Assembly: GCF_001543205.1 (NCBI RefSeq)
Contig: NZ_CP014162.1
Span: forward strand, 248,001-312,000
Direction of reading: 5' to 3'
Source: Aerococcus urinaeequi
GTDB lineage: Bacteria; Bacillota; Bacilli; Lactobacillales; Aerococcaceae
Length of the DNA stretch: 64,000 nt
The stretch's first letter is position 1. The number at the start of each line of letters is the position of its first letter. The notes beneath the pieces were generated by a model. The model did no database searches. It was not told the origin of the DNA and worked only from the letters and a program-made list of their open reading frames with translations. Both the position numbers and the translations under genes were made by a program. Positions 15,954 to 24,689 of the stretch are shown piece by piece.

Positions 15954-17721
15954 TTGCTAATTCCTCCTCTGATAATTGTGAATAAGCAATTTCTTGGTAT
16001 ACCTTGTTGTCCGCTAATAATTCTTGGTGTGTACCGCGGCCAACAATTTCGCCTCTATCTAGTACTAAAATCTCGTTCGCATCCATAATAGTTGAAATAC
16101 GTTGGGCTACAATGATCTTAGTGGTGTCAGCCATACGTTCTGCTAAAACGCCACGCAAGGTCTTATCTGTCTGGTAGTCCAAAGCAGAGAATGAGTCATC
16201 AAAGACTAGAATCTCTGGTTTACGAGCAAGCACGCGGGCAATCCCTAAACGTTGCTTTTGACCACCGGAGAAGTTGTTACCACCTTGGGCAACATGGGTA
16301 TCCAATTGGTCTGGTTCTCCTTCAACAAAGTCTCTTGCTTGTGCAGTGTCTAAGGCCGCCCAGATTTCTTCGTCTGATAGCGACTGGTGTTCTAAGTGTT
16401 CGTTACTTTCACCAAGGTTCATGTTTGAACGAATTGTGCCTGAAAATAGAACTGGTTTTTGTGGCATGTAGCCAACAATATTATTCAAGCCAGCGTGGTC
16501 AAAGTCTTTGACATTATGCCCGTCGACAAGTACTTGTCCTTCAGATACGTCGTATAGACGTGGAATCATTTGGATTAAAGTGGATTTACCTGAACCAGTT
16601 GATCCGATAATGGCTAAGGTTTCACCCTTGTTGATTTTGAAATTGATATCTTTAAGGGCTGGTTTGGCATCATCACCATATTTAAAAGTGACGTTTTTGA
16701 ATTCAACAGATCCTTGTTCACTTGTTTGAATCGCATCTTCTTTAAAATCAATGGATGGTGCTAGATAAAGCACTTCGTTGATCCGTTTTGCCGAAACGAT
16801 GGCACGCGGTAAAATCATGAAGATCATGACCATCAACAGAAATCCGATGATGACTTGCATGGCGTAAGATGAGAAGACAACCATGTCTGAGAATAAGTTA
16901 ATTTGCGCTGTTCCTTGCGCTGCATCGGCGATTAAGTAAGCACCTGACCAGTACACTACTAGGGTTAAACTGCTGGATACAAGGGTCATACCGGGTTGCA
17001 TAATCCCCATTACACGGTTAACAAAGAGTTGTGTATTGGTTAAGTCGTCATTAGCTTTTGCGAATTTTTCATTTTGATATTCTTCTGCATTGTAAGCTCT
17101 AATAACGCGTAAACCAGTTAAGTTTTCACGAGTCACGGCATTTAAATTATCGGTCAGGGTTTGGATTTTGCTGAAACGAGGGACAGCGAAGTACATGATA
17201 AATCCAATCATCACTAATAAAACACCCACAGCGACAGCAGTTGTCATTGACCATTGCCAGTTTTGACCGGAAATTTTCGCAATCGCCCAAATGGACATGA
17301 TTGGTCCCCGTAAAACGACTTGTAGTCCTAAAGCAATCAACATTTGGATTTGGGTCAAGTCATTGGTAGAACGCGTCACTAAACTTGGCACTGAAAATTG
17401 GTTGATTTCATTGGCTGAATAGCTCATGACTTTATCAAACACTTCCCCACGAATACGGGCAGTTAAACTTGCAGCAATACGTGCAGCAAAAAAACCTACC
17501 AATATAGCAGAGGCAAAAGATGCTAGTGATAAACCAACCATGATTAAACCTGGTTCCCAAATATCCGCTGTCACGGTATCTGGCATTTGTAGTAATTCTG
17601 TAATTTCTGACATGTAGTCAGGGATTTCTAACTCTAAGTAAACTTGCAGCATAATCAGCAGCACGCTTAGTAAAGCGAAAAATTTTTCCTTTTTATTTGC
17701 TTTCGCTAATATTTTTAGCAC
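15946..17721 (-). CDS. Heterodimeric ABC multidrug exporter subunit (degenerate-site partner)
   Basis: Fused exporter half, 591 residues with six membrane helices and one NBD. Walker A GSTGSGKST, signature FSGGQKQRLGIAR, Walker B ILVFDDSFSALDY. The residue after the Walker B Asp is Asp, not the catalytic Glu, so its own ATP site is degenerate. Its canonical FSGGQ signature completes the active site of the partner at 14190-15953. This asymmetry is the known pattern of heterodimeric exporters such as TM287/288 and LmrCD. Substrate unknown. Confidence 0.92.
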   Translation of the reverse strand: MLKILAKANKKEKFFALLSVLLIMLQVYLELEIPDYMSEITELLQMPDTVTADIWEPGLIMVGLSLASFASAILVGFFAARIAASLTARIRGEVFDKVMSYSANEINQFSVPSLVTRSTNDLTQIQMLIALGLQVVLRGPIMSIWAIAKISGQNWQWSMTTAVAVGVLLVMIGFIMYFAVPRFSKIQTLTDNLNAVTRENLTGLRVIRAYNAEEYQNEKFAKANDDLTNTQLFVNRVMGIMQPGMTLVSSSLTLVVYWSGAYLIADAAQGTAQINLFSDMVVFSSYAMQVIIGFLLMVMIFMILPRAIVSAKRINEVLYLAPSIDFKEDAIQTSEQGSVEFKNVTFKYGDDAKPALKDINFKINKGETLAIIGSTGSGKSTLIQMIPRLYDVSEGQVLVDGHNVKDFDHAGLNNIVGYMPQKPVLFSGTIRSNMNLGESNEHLEHQSLSDEEIWAALDTAQARDFVEGEPDQLDTHVAQGGNNFSGGQKQRLGIARVLARKPEILVFDDSFSALDYQTDKTLRGVLAERMADTTKIIVAQRISTIMDANEILVLDRGEIVGRGTHQELLADNKVYQEIAYSQLSEEELAND

Positions 17722-17749
17722 CTTTCATTACCTCCTAATACTCACCTTT

Positions 17750-18199
17750 TTAAGGCAGCATGTTCTGAATTAGTCTATTTAACAAGTTGACGAAAGTATC
17801 GACCTCTTCCTTTGAGAGACCTTCAACTAATCTGTCATCTATCTCTTGTAAAAATTGGAGAATCCGGTCATGGGCTTCATGTCCTTCCTCTGTAACAATT
17901 AGCCTCTTTAATCGACCATCTTTTTGCGATTTCTCCGTCTTCACATACCCATTCTTCTCTAATCGGCTGACCAATTCAGACGCAGTAGATTTACGAATCT
18001 TCATATATTTTTCCAGGTCTTTCACATAGATTTCATCTTGTGTTGACGCATGGATTAGATAACCCAATGCCATCGATTGTGGACCCTTCATATCTCCCAA
18101 TTCGTGCTCACTAAGTTCTACACCAATATTTCGATGGACTGCAATTGTTAACTCCCGTAGCAGACCACCTATATATAATGGACGATCCTCATGTATCAC
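17750..18199 (-). CDS. MarR family transcriptional regulator
   Basis: A 149-residue winged-helix dimer: recognition region DEIYVKDLEKYMKIRKSTAS, ELVSRLEKNGYVKTEKSQKD and wing GRLKRLIVTEEGHEAHD. Located 28 bp upstream of the exporter pair in the same direction and preceded by a promoter with two palindromes, so it most likely represses itself and the exporter until a ligand is bound. Ligand unknown. Confidence 0.92.
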   Translation of the reverse strand: MIHEDRPLYIGGLLRELTIAVHRNIGVELSEHELGDMKGPQSMALGYLIHASTQDEIYVKDLEKYMKIRKSTASELVSRLEKNGYVKTEKSQKDGRLKRLIVTEEGHEAHDRILQFLQEIDDRLVEGLSKEEVDTFVNLLNRLIQNMLP

Positions 18200-18233
18200 T
18201 TCTTCACCTTCCTTGCATGTCTATTTTTGATTA

Positions 18234-18296
18234 GTTCGCACCCGAACCTTATAGTTCGCATACTAACTATTTTACTTAGGAATTCACCAATGTCAA
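18234..18296 (-). promoter_or_regulatory. MarR operon promoter and operators
   Basis: Minus-strand promoter TTGACA (18291-18296) and TAAAAT (18269-18274), 16 bp apart. Just downstream are ATAGTT-N8-AACTAT (18251-18270) and GTTCG-CACC-CGAAC (18234-18247). TAGTTCGCA also recurs directly at 18232 and 18252, 20 bp apart. This fits autorepression by two MarR dimers on one DNA face. Confidence 0.7.
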
Positions 18297-18388
18297 CGGA
18301 TTAGGTCCAGAAAAATATGGATTTTTCCATGAAAACGTTTTTTTATTTTCTGATAGCGTTTTCCCCATAACTTAGCCATTTTGCCAAT

Positions 18389-18440
18389 AAAAAAGCTAGT
18401 ATACTGAGCTACCCCATTGGAATAGCTGTCGCATACTAGC
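18389..18440 (-). terminator. Terminator of the purine operon
   Basis: On the minus strand GCTAGTAT pairs with ATACTAGC (outer stem) and AGCTA with TAGCT (inner stem), followed by TTTTTTATT. It lies 21 bp past the purD stop. Confidence 0.75.
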
Positions 18441-18460
18441 ATTGGAAAAAGAATTTACAT

Positions 18461-19714
18461 TTATAACTTGGCAATATCGGTCCGGTAAGTCAGTGATGCG
18501 CCGCGAATCTGGCCCACATGCTTGTAGGCTGCCTGGCGGGCGCTTTGAATGTCGTCTGCTAAGGCAACTGGCGTTAGGACACGACCACCGTTTGTAATCA
18601 ATTGCCCTGCTTCATCTGTCGTCGTACCGTTGTGGAAAATCAAGGCGTTTTCAGGTAAGGATTCAATCGCAACATGGTTGTCGTAAAAACCTGGATAGCC
18701 TTTTGAATATAAGACCACGCCGACTGCTGCTTGCTTTGACCAAATTAAATCTGTGGGTTTTAAAGTGCCAGCTAGGGTTTTTTCAAAAACTGTCAGCAAG
18801 TCACTTTCCAGTCTTGGTAAAAGGACTTCCGTCTCAGGATCCCCAAAGCGGACATTAAATTCCAAGACTTTCGCTTGGCCATCTTGAATCATAAAGCCAA
18901 TAAACAAAATCCCATAAAAAGAAAATTTTTCAGCGATTAACCCACGTTCAATTTGCCCCAAAATAGCTTTGATCTGTGCATCCAAGGCCGGATCTGTGGT
19001 TTCAGGCGTTTTTGGTAAAGAATAAACACCTACGCCACCCGTATTGGGCCCTAAATCGCCATCAAATGCCTTCTTATAATCTTGGGCCGTCTCCATGGGT
19101 ACCAATTGGTTATTGGACACGAAACATAAAAGTGACTGCTCATAGCCATCTAAATAGTCTTCAATAACGACTTGGCTAGCGGAATCTCCGAAACTTTGAT
19201 CAAGCAACATGTCTTTTAAAGTGGCCTCTGCCTCTTCAAGACTGTGACAAATTACAACGCCCTTACCTTTGCATAAACCGTCCGCCTTAATAACGATTGG
19301 CAGGCCAGCTTGGTTGATATAGTCCTTGGCTTGGTCAAAGTCAGCTGTGGTAAAAGAGTTGGCAGTTGGAATTTGATATTTATTCAAAAATTGCTTGGTC
19401 AAATCCTTGCTAGCTTCTAGTTGGGCACTGATTTTGTCAGGACCAAAAACAGCAATACCAGCATCTTTAAAGACATCCACAATGCCGGCACAAAGCGGAT
19501 CTTCTGGCCCTACAATCACCAGATCGATGGCCTCAGTTAAGGCAAAATCAAGTAAGCGGTCAAAGTCCATCACGTCGATTGGGACATTGGTATACTCACT
19601 TGCCGTACCTGCATTTCCAGGTGCTAGAAAAATATCAACTGGTCGGTCGGACTGGGCCAATTTCCAAGCAATGGCATGTTCTCTACCTCCAGCACCAATA
19701 ATTAGAATTTTCAT
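18461..19714 (-). CDS. purD: Phosphoribosylamine-glycine ligase (GARS)
   Basis: ATP-grasp enzyme of 417 residues making glycinamide ribonucleotide from phosphoribosylamine, glycine and ATP. N-terminal IGAGGREHAIAWKLAQS, LVIVGPEDPLCAGIVD, the ATP-grasp GLPIVIKADGLCKGKGVVI, PNTGGVGVYS, and metal-binding VLEFNVRFGDPETEVLL are all intact. Usual length. It is the last gene of purC-L-E-F-M-N-H-D and ends at a strong terminator. Confidence 0.97.
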   Translation of the reverse strand: MKILIIGAGGREHAIAWKLAQSDRPVDIFLAPGNAGTASEYTNVPIDVMDFDRLLDFALTEAIDLVIVGPEDPLCAGIVDVFKDAGIAVFGPDKISAQLEASKDLTKQFLNKYQIPTANSFTTADFDQAKDYINQAGLPIVIKADGLCKGKGVVICHSLEEAEATLKDMLLDQSFGDSASQVVIEDYLDGYEQSLLCFVSNNQLVPMETAQDYKKAFDGDLGPNTGGVGVYSLPKTPETTDPALDAQIKAILGQIERGLIAEKFSFYGILFIGFMIQDGQAKVLEFNVRFGDPETEVLLPRLESDLLTVFEKTLAGTLKPTDLIWSKQAAVGVVLYSKGYPGFYDNHVAIESLPENALIFHNGTTTDEAGQLITNGGRVLTPVALADDIQSARQAAYKHVGQIRGASLTYRTDIAKL

Positions 19715-19744
19715 GATTTCTCCTTAGGAATTAACAGCTCGTCA

Positions 19745-21265
19745 TTAGTGTTTGAAATGACGCATGCCAGTGAACACAACTGAAATATCGTAATCTTTAG
19801 CTGCTTGAATCACTTTCTCATCTTGGACAGAACCACCTGGTTGTACGATGGCTTTAATGCCATATTCATGTAAACTATCGATGGTATCTGGGAAGAAGAA
19901 GCCGTCTGAAGCGACAACTGCCCCTTCTAATGGGAATTCAGACCGTTGTAAGGCATCTTCAAGCGCCCACACACGACGCACTTCCCCGTGGCCTAAAGCG
20001 TAGGTTTGTTTGTCTTTTGCAATGACCATGGCGTTTGACGCACAGTGTTTAGCCACTTTCCAAGCGAAGTCCATATCTTCTAACTCTTTGTCCGTTACTT
20101 GACGGTCTGTTTTAAGTTCAAGACCTGTTTCAGCGTAGATCGGTAAGTCTTTATCTTGGATTAACAAGCCACCTACTGTTTCCTTGTAAGTTGTCCCTTT
20201 ACCCTTGAATTTGCCTAATTTAGTCGATTTAACTAAACGTAGATTTTTCTTTTTGGCCAAAATGGCAAAAGCTTCTTCCGTAAAGTCAGGTGCCACGATA
20301 ATTTCTAGGAAAATTTTCGACAATTCTTCAGCCGTTTCAGCATCAACCGTGCGGTTAAAACCAATAATCCCACCGAAGATAGACACTGGGTCCCCAGCAA
20401 ATGCTTTTCTGTAGGCTTCTGCCGGTGTATCAGCAACCGCTACCCCACATGGATTGGCATGTTTGACTGCCACACAAACTGGCTCGTCAAACTCTTGGAC
20501 AAGGTCCATATTGGCCCGCATGTCATTGTAGTTGTTGTAAGAAATTTGTTTCCCATGTAATTGTTCTAGGTCAAAGTCTTCTTCAAGCGGACTTTCATAG
20601 TAAACAGCTGCTTGGTGGGGATTTTCCCCGTAACGCAATTCTTCCTTATAACGGAAGGCTTTTGTTAATAATTCTGGGAATTTTTCATCAGCTAGGCCAG
20701 TAAAGTACTCAGCAATCATGGCATCATAGAAAGCCGTTAATCTGAAGGCTTTTGCAGCTAAGTTTTCCCGTAATTCAAGGGTATTGTTGTCATTTTCCAA
20801 AGCGTCAGCAACTAAATCATAATCCGCTGCGTCAGTAACAATTAAGACGTCTTTGTAGTTTTTAGCTGCCGCACGGATCATTGAAGGGCCTCCAACATCG
20901 ATTTTTTCAATAATTTCTGCCTTAGATGAGGCCGCATTTTTCACGGTTTCTTCAAATGGATATAAGCTATTAATCACCATATCGATGGCATGAATCCCTA
21001 ATTCATCAACTGTTTCTTGATGTTCAGGAATGTCACGGTTGAATAAGATCCCACCATGAATATGTGGGTGTAAAGTCTTCACACGCCCCTGTAAAATCTC
21101 AGGTGAATTGGTTACTTCTTCAACAGAAATCACCTTGATTCCAGCCTCTTCTAATAAAGATTTTGTCCCACCTGTAGAGATGATTTCCCAACCTAATTGG
21201 TCTAATTTGGTCGCAAATTCAACAATACCAGTCTTATCGTAAACAGAAATTAAAGCTCTTTTCAT
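19745..21265 (-). CDS. purH: Bifunctional AICAR formyltransferase / IMP cyclohydrolase
   Basis: Last two steps to IMP, 506 residues. The cyclohydrolase (MGS-like) domain covers about 1-195 (STGGTKSLLEEAGIKV, GRVKTLHPHIHGGIL, DVGGPSMIRAAAKNY). The formyltransferase domain has RYGENPHQAAVYY, CVAVKHANPCGVAVAD with the catalytic Lys-His, SDGFFFPDTID and PGGSVQDEKVI. Nothing odd. Thirty bases separate it from purD. Confidence 0.97.
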   Translation of the reverse strand: MKRALISVYDKTGIVEFATKLDQLGWEIISTGGTKSLLEEAGIKVISVEEVTNSPEILQGRVKTLHPHIHGGILFNRDIPEHQETVDELGIHAIDMVINSLYPFEETVKNAASSKAEIIEKIDVGGPSMIRAAAKNYKDVLIVTDAADYDLVADALENDNNTLELRENLAAKAFRLTAFYDAMIAEYFTGLADEKFPELLTKAFRYKEELRYGENPHQAAVYYESPLEEDFDLEQLHGKQISYNNYNDMRANMDLVQEFDEPVCVAVKHANPCGVAVADTPAEAYRKAFAGDPVSIFGGIIGFNRTVDAETAEELSKIFLEIIVAPDFTEEAFAILAKKKNLRLVKSTKLGKFKGKGTTYKETVGGLLIQDKDLPIYAETGLELKTDRQVTDKELEDMDFAWKVAKHCASNAMVIAKDKQTYALGHGEVRRVWALEDALQRSEFPLEGAVVASDGFFFPDTIDSLHEYGIKAIVQPGGSVQDEKVIQAAKDYDISVVFTGMRHFKH

Positions 21266-21317
21266 ATTCGTCTCCTTATGTCTCCATATTATTTTTTTCT
21301 TCGTCTAATAGCTAAAC

Positions 21318-21881
21318 CTAGCCGTCTAGACCGCCAATGACTTCAGCGATAGCTGTAATCAATATCCTATGTTCTACTGATAAAACGCGTGCCTGCAAGG
21401 TTTCTGCAGTGTCTGTCGGCAAAATGGCAACCACCTCTTGAATCAGAATTTTCCCTTCATCAAAATTTTCGTCCACTAAATGAACGGTAGCCCCAGTCAC
21501 TTTAACCCCGCGATCAATAGCTGCTTGATGGACTTTTAACCCGTAATACCCCTTACCTGAAAATGCCGGAATAAGTGACGGATGAATATTCAACATCCGG
21601 CCTTCAAAAGCTTGGACCAGGTCTTTGGCAATCAATTTCAAGTATCCTGCTAAAACCACAATATCCACGTCATAGCCCTGTAAAGTCGCTAGAATCCGCT
21701 CATCATCATTGGTATATAATTGGTCAATCCCAGCCTTTTTGGCCCGTTCTAAACCATAAGCATCTGCCTTATTTGAAATGACCACTGATACTTTAGCTGG
21801 TAAGTCGCCTAGCCGACAAGCATCTATAATGGCCTGCAGATTGGTCCCACCGCCAGAAATTAAAACGCCAATTTTGATCAT
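21318..21881 (-). CDS. purN: Phosphoribosylglycinamide formyltransferase (GART)
   Basis: Folate-dependent transfer of formyl to GAR, 187 residues. Phosphate loop LISGGGTNLQAIID, catalytic Asn-His region MLNIHPSLIPAFSGKGYYG and VHLVDENFDEGKILIQE with the catalytic Asp are present. Its ATG overlaps the purM stop in ATGA, so the two are translationally coupled. Confidence 0.97.
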   Translation of the reverse strand: MIKIGVLISGGGTNLQAIIDACRLGDLPAKVSVVISNKADAYGLERAKKAGIDQLYTNDDERILATLQGYDVDIVVLAGYLKLIAKDLVQAFEGRMLNIHPSLIPAFSGKGYYGLKVHQAAIDRGVKVTGATVHLVDENFDEGKILIQEVVAILPTDTAETLQARVLSVEHRILITAIAEVIGGLDG

Positions 21882-22903
21882 ACAAAAGATACTCCGTCAG
21901 CTTGCGTCGTCACCTGCCCTAATTTAAAGGCGCCGCTGTCATTAGCCGCTAAAACTTGTAAGGCTGTGTCAACATCCGCTGGGTCTAGGAAAATAACCAT
22001 ACCGACCCCCATGTTAAAGGTTCCAAACATTTCATCCTCTGCCACCTGGCCTAGATCTTGTAAATAGTCAAAAATATCTAGCGTCGGGATTTGGTCACGG
22101 TTAACTGCTAAACCAAGGCCTTCAGGTAAAGTACGCGGTACATTTTCAAATAAACCACCGCCTGTAATATGGGCTAGCCCTTTGACAGTCACGGCCTCGA
22201 TTAAAGCTAGCACATCTTTAGCATAGATTTTTGTGGGTGTCAGTAAAACTTCGCCCACCGTCCTATTAGTATCTCGATATTGATTATTAAAATCAATCTT
22301 ATTTTTTTCTAATATTGCTCTAACTAAAGAAAATCCATTAGAATGGACGCCAGAAGACGGCAAGGCAATAGCGATATCGCCCGCTTTGATGTCTTTTCCT
22401 GAAATGATTTTTTCTTTATCGACAAGACCGACCGCAAATCCAGCCAAATCATAATCATCTTCGCCGTACATACCTGGCATTTCAGCAGTTTCACCACCAA
22501 TTAAGGCAGCACCAGCTTGTTTACAACCTTCGGCTACCCCTTGGACGATGCTGGCCATTTTGCCAGGAACTAGTTTACCTGTTGCAATATAGTCCAGGAA
22601 AAATAAGGGCTTGGCACCTTGGCAGATAATGTCATTGACACACATCGCGACAAGGTCCATCCCAACGGTATCATGGGTACCAACTTCTTGGGCCACCATT
22701 AATTTGGTCCCCACCCCGTCAGTTCCAGAAACTAAGACGGGCGCCTTCATATCAGACGCACCTAGTTCAACCATACCTGAAAAGCCACCTGTTTCAGTCA
22801 TCACCTGATCTGTATAAGTGGCTTTCATCATGTCTTTAATTAATTGCACCTGCTGGTAGCCGGCTTCTTTGTTGACCCCAGCAGATTTATAATCTAATCC
22901 CAT
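21878..22903 (-). CDS. purM: Phosphoribosylformylglycinamidine cyclo-ligase (AIRS)
   Basis: ATP-dependent ring closure to AIR, 341 residues. DYKSAGVNKEAGYQQV, LVSGTDGVGTKLMVAQ, GMDLVAMCVNDIICQGAKPL, GGETAEMPGMY and HITGGGLFENVPRTLPEGLG are the hallmark segments of the PurM/PurL superfamily. Normal length. Four-base overlap with purN. Confidence 0.97.
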   Translation of the reverse strand: MGLDYKSAGVNKEAGYQQVQLIKDMMKATYTDQVMTETGGFSGMVELGASDMKAPVLVSGTDGVGTKLMVAQEVGTHDTVGMDLVAMCVNDIICQGAKPLFFLDYIATGKLVPGKMASIVQGVAEGCKQAGAALIGGETAEMPGMYGEDDYDLAGFAVGLVDKEKIISGKDIKAGDIAIALPSSGVHSNGFSLVRAILEKNKIDFNNQYRDTNRTVGEVLLTPTKIYAKDVLALIEAVTVKGLAHITGGGLFENVPRTLPEGLGLAVNRDQIPTLDIFDYLQDLGQVAEDEMFGTFNMGVGMVIFLDPADVDTALQVLAANDSGAFKLGQVTTQADGVSFV

Positions 22904-22933
22904 TTTGCTCTCCTATTATCTTCTATCTGTCGC

Positions 22934-24184
22934 TTATTCTTCAGTAAAATAAGGTTCATAAAGTTTACTGCGCCCGATGGCACGGTGAAAGCCATCTAAA
23001 GAAATATATTTCAAGCTATCACAGCCAATCAAATCTCTCACTTCTTCAATCGATCGGTTGTAAGCCACAAGTTGGTGCTTGTCTGGAATATCCACGGTCA
23101 TCGATTCACCCTTCACAACTGGTGGCGCAGCAATTCGCACATGAATCTTACTTGCGCCTGCTTCTTTTAAGGTGTTGACCGTTCGTTTAATAGTTGAACC
23201 CCGCACAATAGAATCGTCGATTAAAATGACTTCACGATTGGCCACAATACTCTTAATTGGGGTCAATTTGATTTCAATATTTCGTTCACGAATGGTTTGC
23301 GATGACTGGATAAAGGTCCGGCCAATATAGCGGTTACGGACAAATCCTTGCTCATAGGGTAATCCTGACGCCTTAGCATAACCCATAGACGAAATCACAC
23401 CCGATTCTGGTGCCCCAATCACAATTCCTTTGTGCAATTGGTCTTCTTGCCATAAGGTTTCCCCTAAACGATAACGAGCATCATAGACAGAAATCCCGTC
23501 TAGAATGGAATCCGGACGCGCCGTATAAATAAACTCGAAGGCATCCAGGCTTTCAGTTGCTTCCATGTTGGCTGATAGGTAGTAAGAAATGCATTGTGTT
23601 TTTGTTTGAATAAACAATTCACCCGGTTGGATTTCACGAATTACGTGCCCAGTAATCGAATCAATAGCTGCCGTTTCTGAACTCGCAATGATGGTATCGT
23701 CCATCTTCCCAATGGCTAAAGGTTTAATCCCGTCCAAATGTTTATAGGCGATAAACCGGTCATTGTTCATATAAATCAAGGTGAATTTACCGATTAAAGC
23801 TTCAAAATAAGCCTTAATTGTTTCAATATCTTGCCCAAGCACTTCAATACAAGCCTGGTAGGTGAAATCTTCATTTTCAATTTCCCCATCAATCGCCATT
23901 AAAGCCCCCTCATGGTAAAAAGGCATAGGCTCACTTTCCCGGTTTTCAAAGGGGTATTGGACAAATCCAATCCCCTTATTCCCCGGCATATGTTCAATCA
24001 AACCGTCACCAAAATGTTCACTGATTAACCCTTTTTCACGGATCAATTGACTGTCACCATCTGGCGTAATTGTCCCAATACCGACGGCCGCTTGCCCTCG
24101 GTGTTGCAGGGCATAGAGACCGTAATATAGATGCGGAAATGCTTCAATATTATCGAAAGAGTAAACGCCTAAAATACCACTCAT
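22934..24184 (-). CDS. purF: Amidophosphoribosyltransferase PurF with degenerate glutaminase domain
   Basis: First committed purine enzyme, here 416 residues (family usually 470-510). The phosphoribosyltransferase half looks functional: GFVRNRYIGRTFIQ, LTPIKSIVANREVILIDDSI and VRGSTIKRTVN (PRPP loop). The N-terminal Ntn glutaminase half is aberrant: it begins MSGILGVYSF, with Ser2 where all active members expose Cys (MCGI or ECGVFG). The Arg loop GHVRY is GFVQYPF and the glutamine-binding HNGNLVN is IDGEIENE. The C-terminal Cys ligands of the Bacillus-type Fe-S cluster are also absent. The ATG has a TAGGTGG ribosome site, and no nearby alternative start exposes a Cys. An ammonia-dependent enzyme is inferred. 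Confidence 0.93.
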   Translation of the reverse strand: MSGILGVYSFDNIEAFPHLYYGLYALQHRGQAAVGIGTITPDGDSQLIREKGLISEHFGDGLIEHMPGNKGIGFVQYPFENRESEPMPFYHEGALMAIDGEIENEDFTYQACIEVLGQDIETIKAYFEALIGKFTLIYMNNDRFIAYKHLDGIKPLAIGKMDDTIIASSETAAIDSITGHVIREIQPGELFIQTKTQCISYYLSANMEATESLDAFEFIYTARPDSILDGISVYDARYRLGETLWQEDQLHKGIVIGAPESGVISSMGYAKASGLPYEQGFVRNRYIGRTFIQSSQTIRERNIEIKLTPIKSIVANREVILIDDSIVRGSTIKRTVNTLKEAGASKIHVRIAAPPVVKGESMTVDIPDKHQLVAYNRSIEEVRDLIGCDSLKYISLDGFHRAIGRSKLYEPYFTEE

Positions 24185-24195
24185 TTAGCCACCTA

Positions 24196-24675
24196 CTACA
24201 ACGCTTGAATCGCTGCTTCGTTGTTCATGTCGCGAACACCAGCGCTTAATTCTTTTTTATAGTCGTTTAATTTTTCTGTTAAAGCTTGGTCTGCCACCGC
24301 TAAAACTTGTACGGCTAAAATAGCCGCGTTTTCGCCACCATCAAGGGCCACTGTCGCAACTGGGACACCTTTAGGCATTTGAACGATAGATAACAAGGCA
24401 TCTAAACCTGACAAGGTTGAAGATTTTACCGGTACACCGATTACTGGTTTAACAGTCATGCCAGCAATCACCCCTGGTAAATGTGCCGCTTTACCGGCAA
24501 TACCGATATAAAGGTCAGCGTCATTTTGTCCAACTAAGGCTTGTAGATCATCTAAAGCGCGGTGAGCGGAAATCACAGATACTTGGTAAGGAATTTCAAA
24601 TTTACTTAGGTTACTAGTTACTTTGCGGGCGATTTCAACATCACTTGAACTTCCCATAATAATTCTAACGAACAT
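24196..24675 (-). CDS. purE: 5-(carboxyamino)imidazole ribonucleotide mutase (class I PurE)
   Basis: Rearranges N5-CAIR to CAIR, 159 residues. [29 protein letters not shown] with the SAHR class I signature, [19 protein letters not shown] and [20 protein letters not shown] are present. Class I PurE normally works with PurK, which is not in this window and must lie elsewhere. Between purL and purF. Confidence 0.95.
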   Translation of the reverse strand: MFVRIIMGSSSDVEIARKVTSNLSKFEIPYQVSVISAHRALDDLQALVGQNDADLYIGIAGKAAHLPGVIAGMTVKPVIGVPVKSSTLSGLDALLSIVQMPKGVPVATVALDGGENAAILAVQVLAVADQALTEKLNDYKKELSAGVRDMNNEAAIQAL

Positions 24676-24689
24676 AATATAATATCCTC

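Noticed and set aside
18326-18346. cre-like TGAAAACGTTTTTT upstream of the MarR gene
   Set aside because: The terminal CA of the cre core is missing and the position is far from the promoter start.
24196-24675. Unusual [10 protein letters not shown] and SAHRAL in PurE as a sign of decay
   Set aside because: Comparable variants occur in class I PurE proteins of other Firmicutes as far as I recall, and the core residues are kept.
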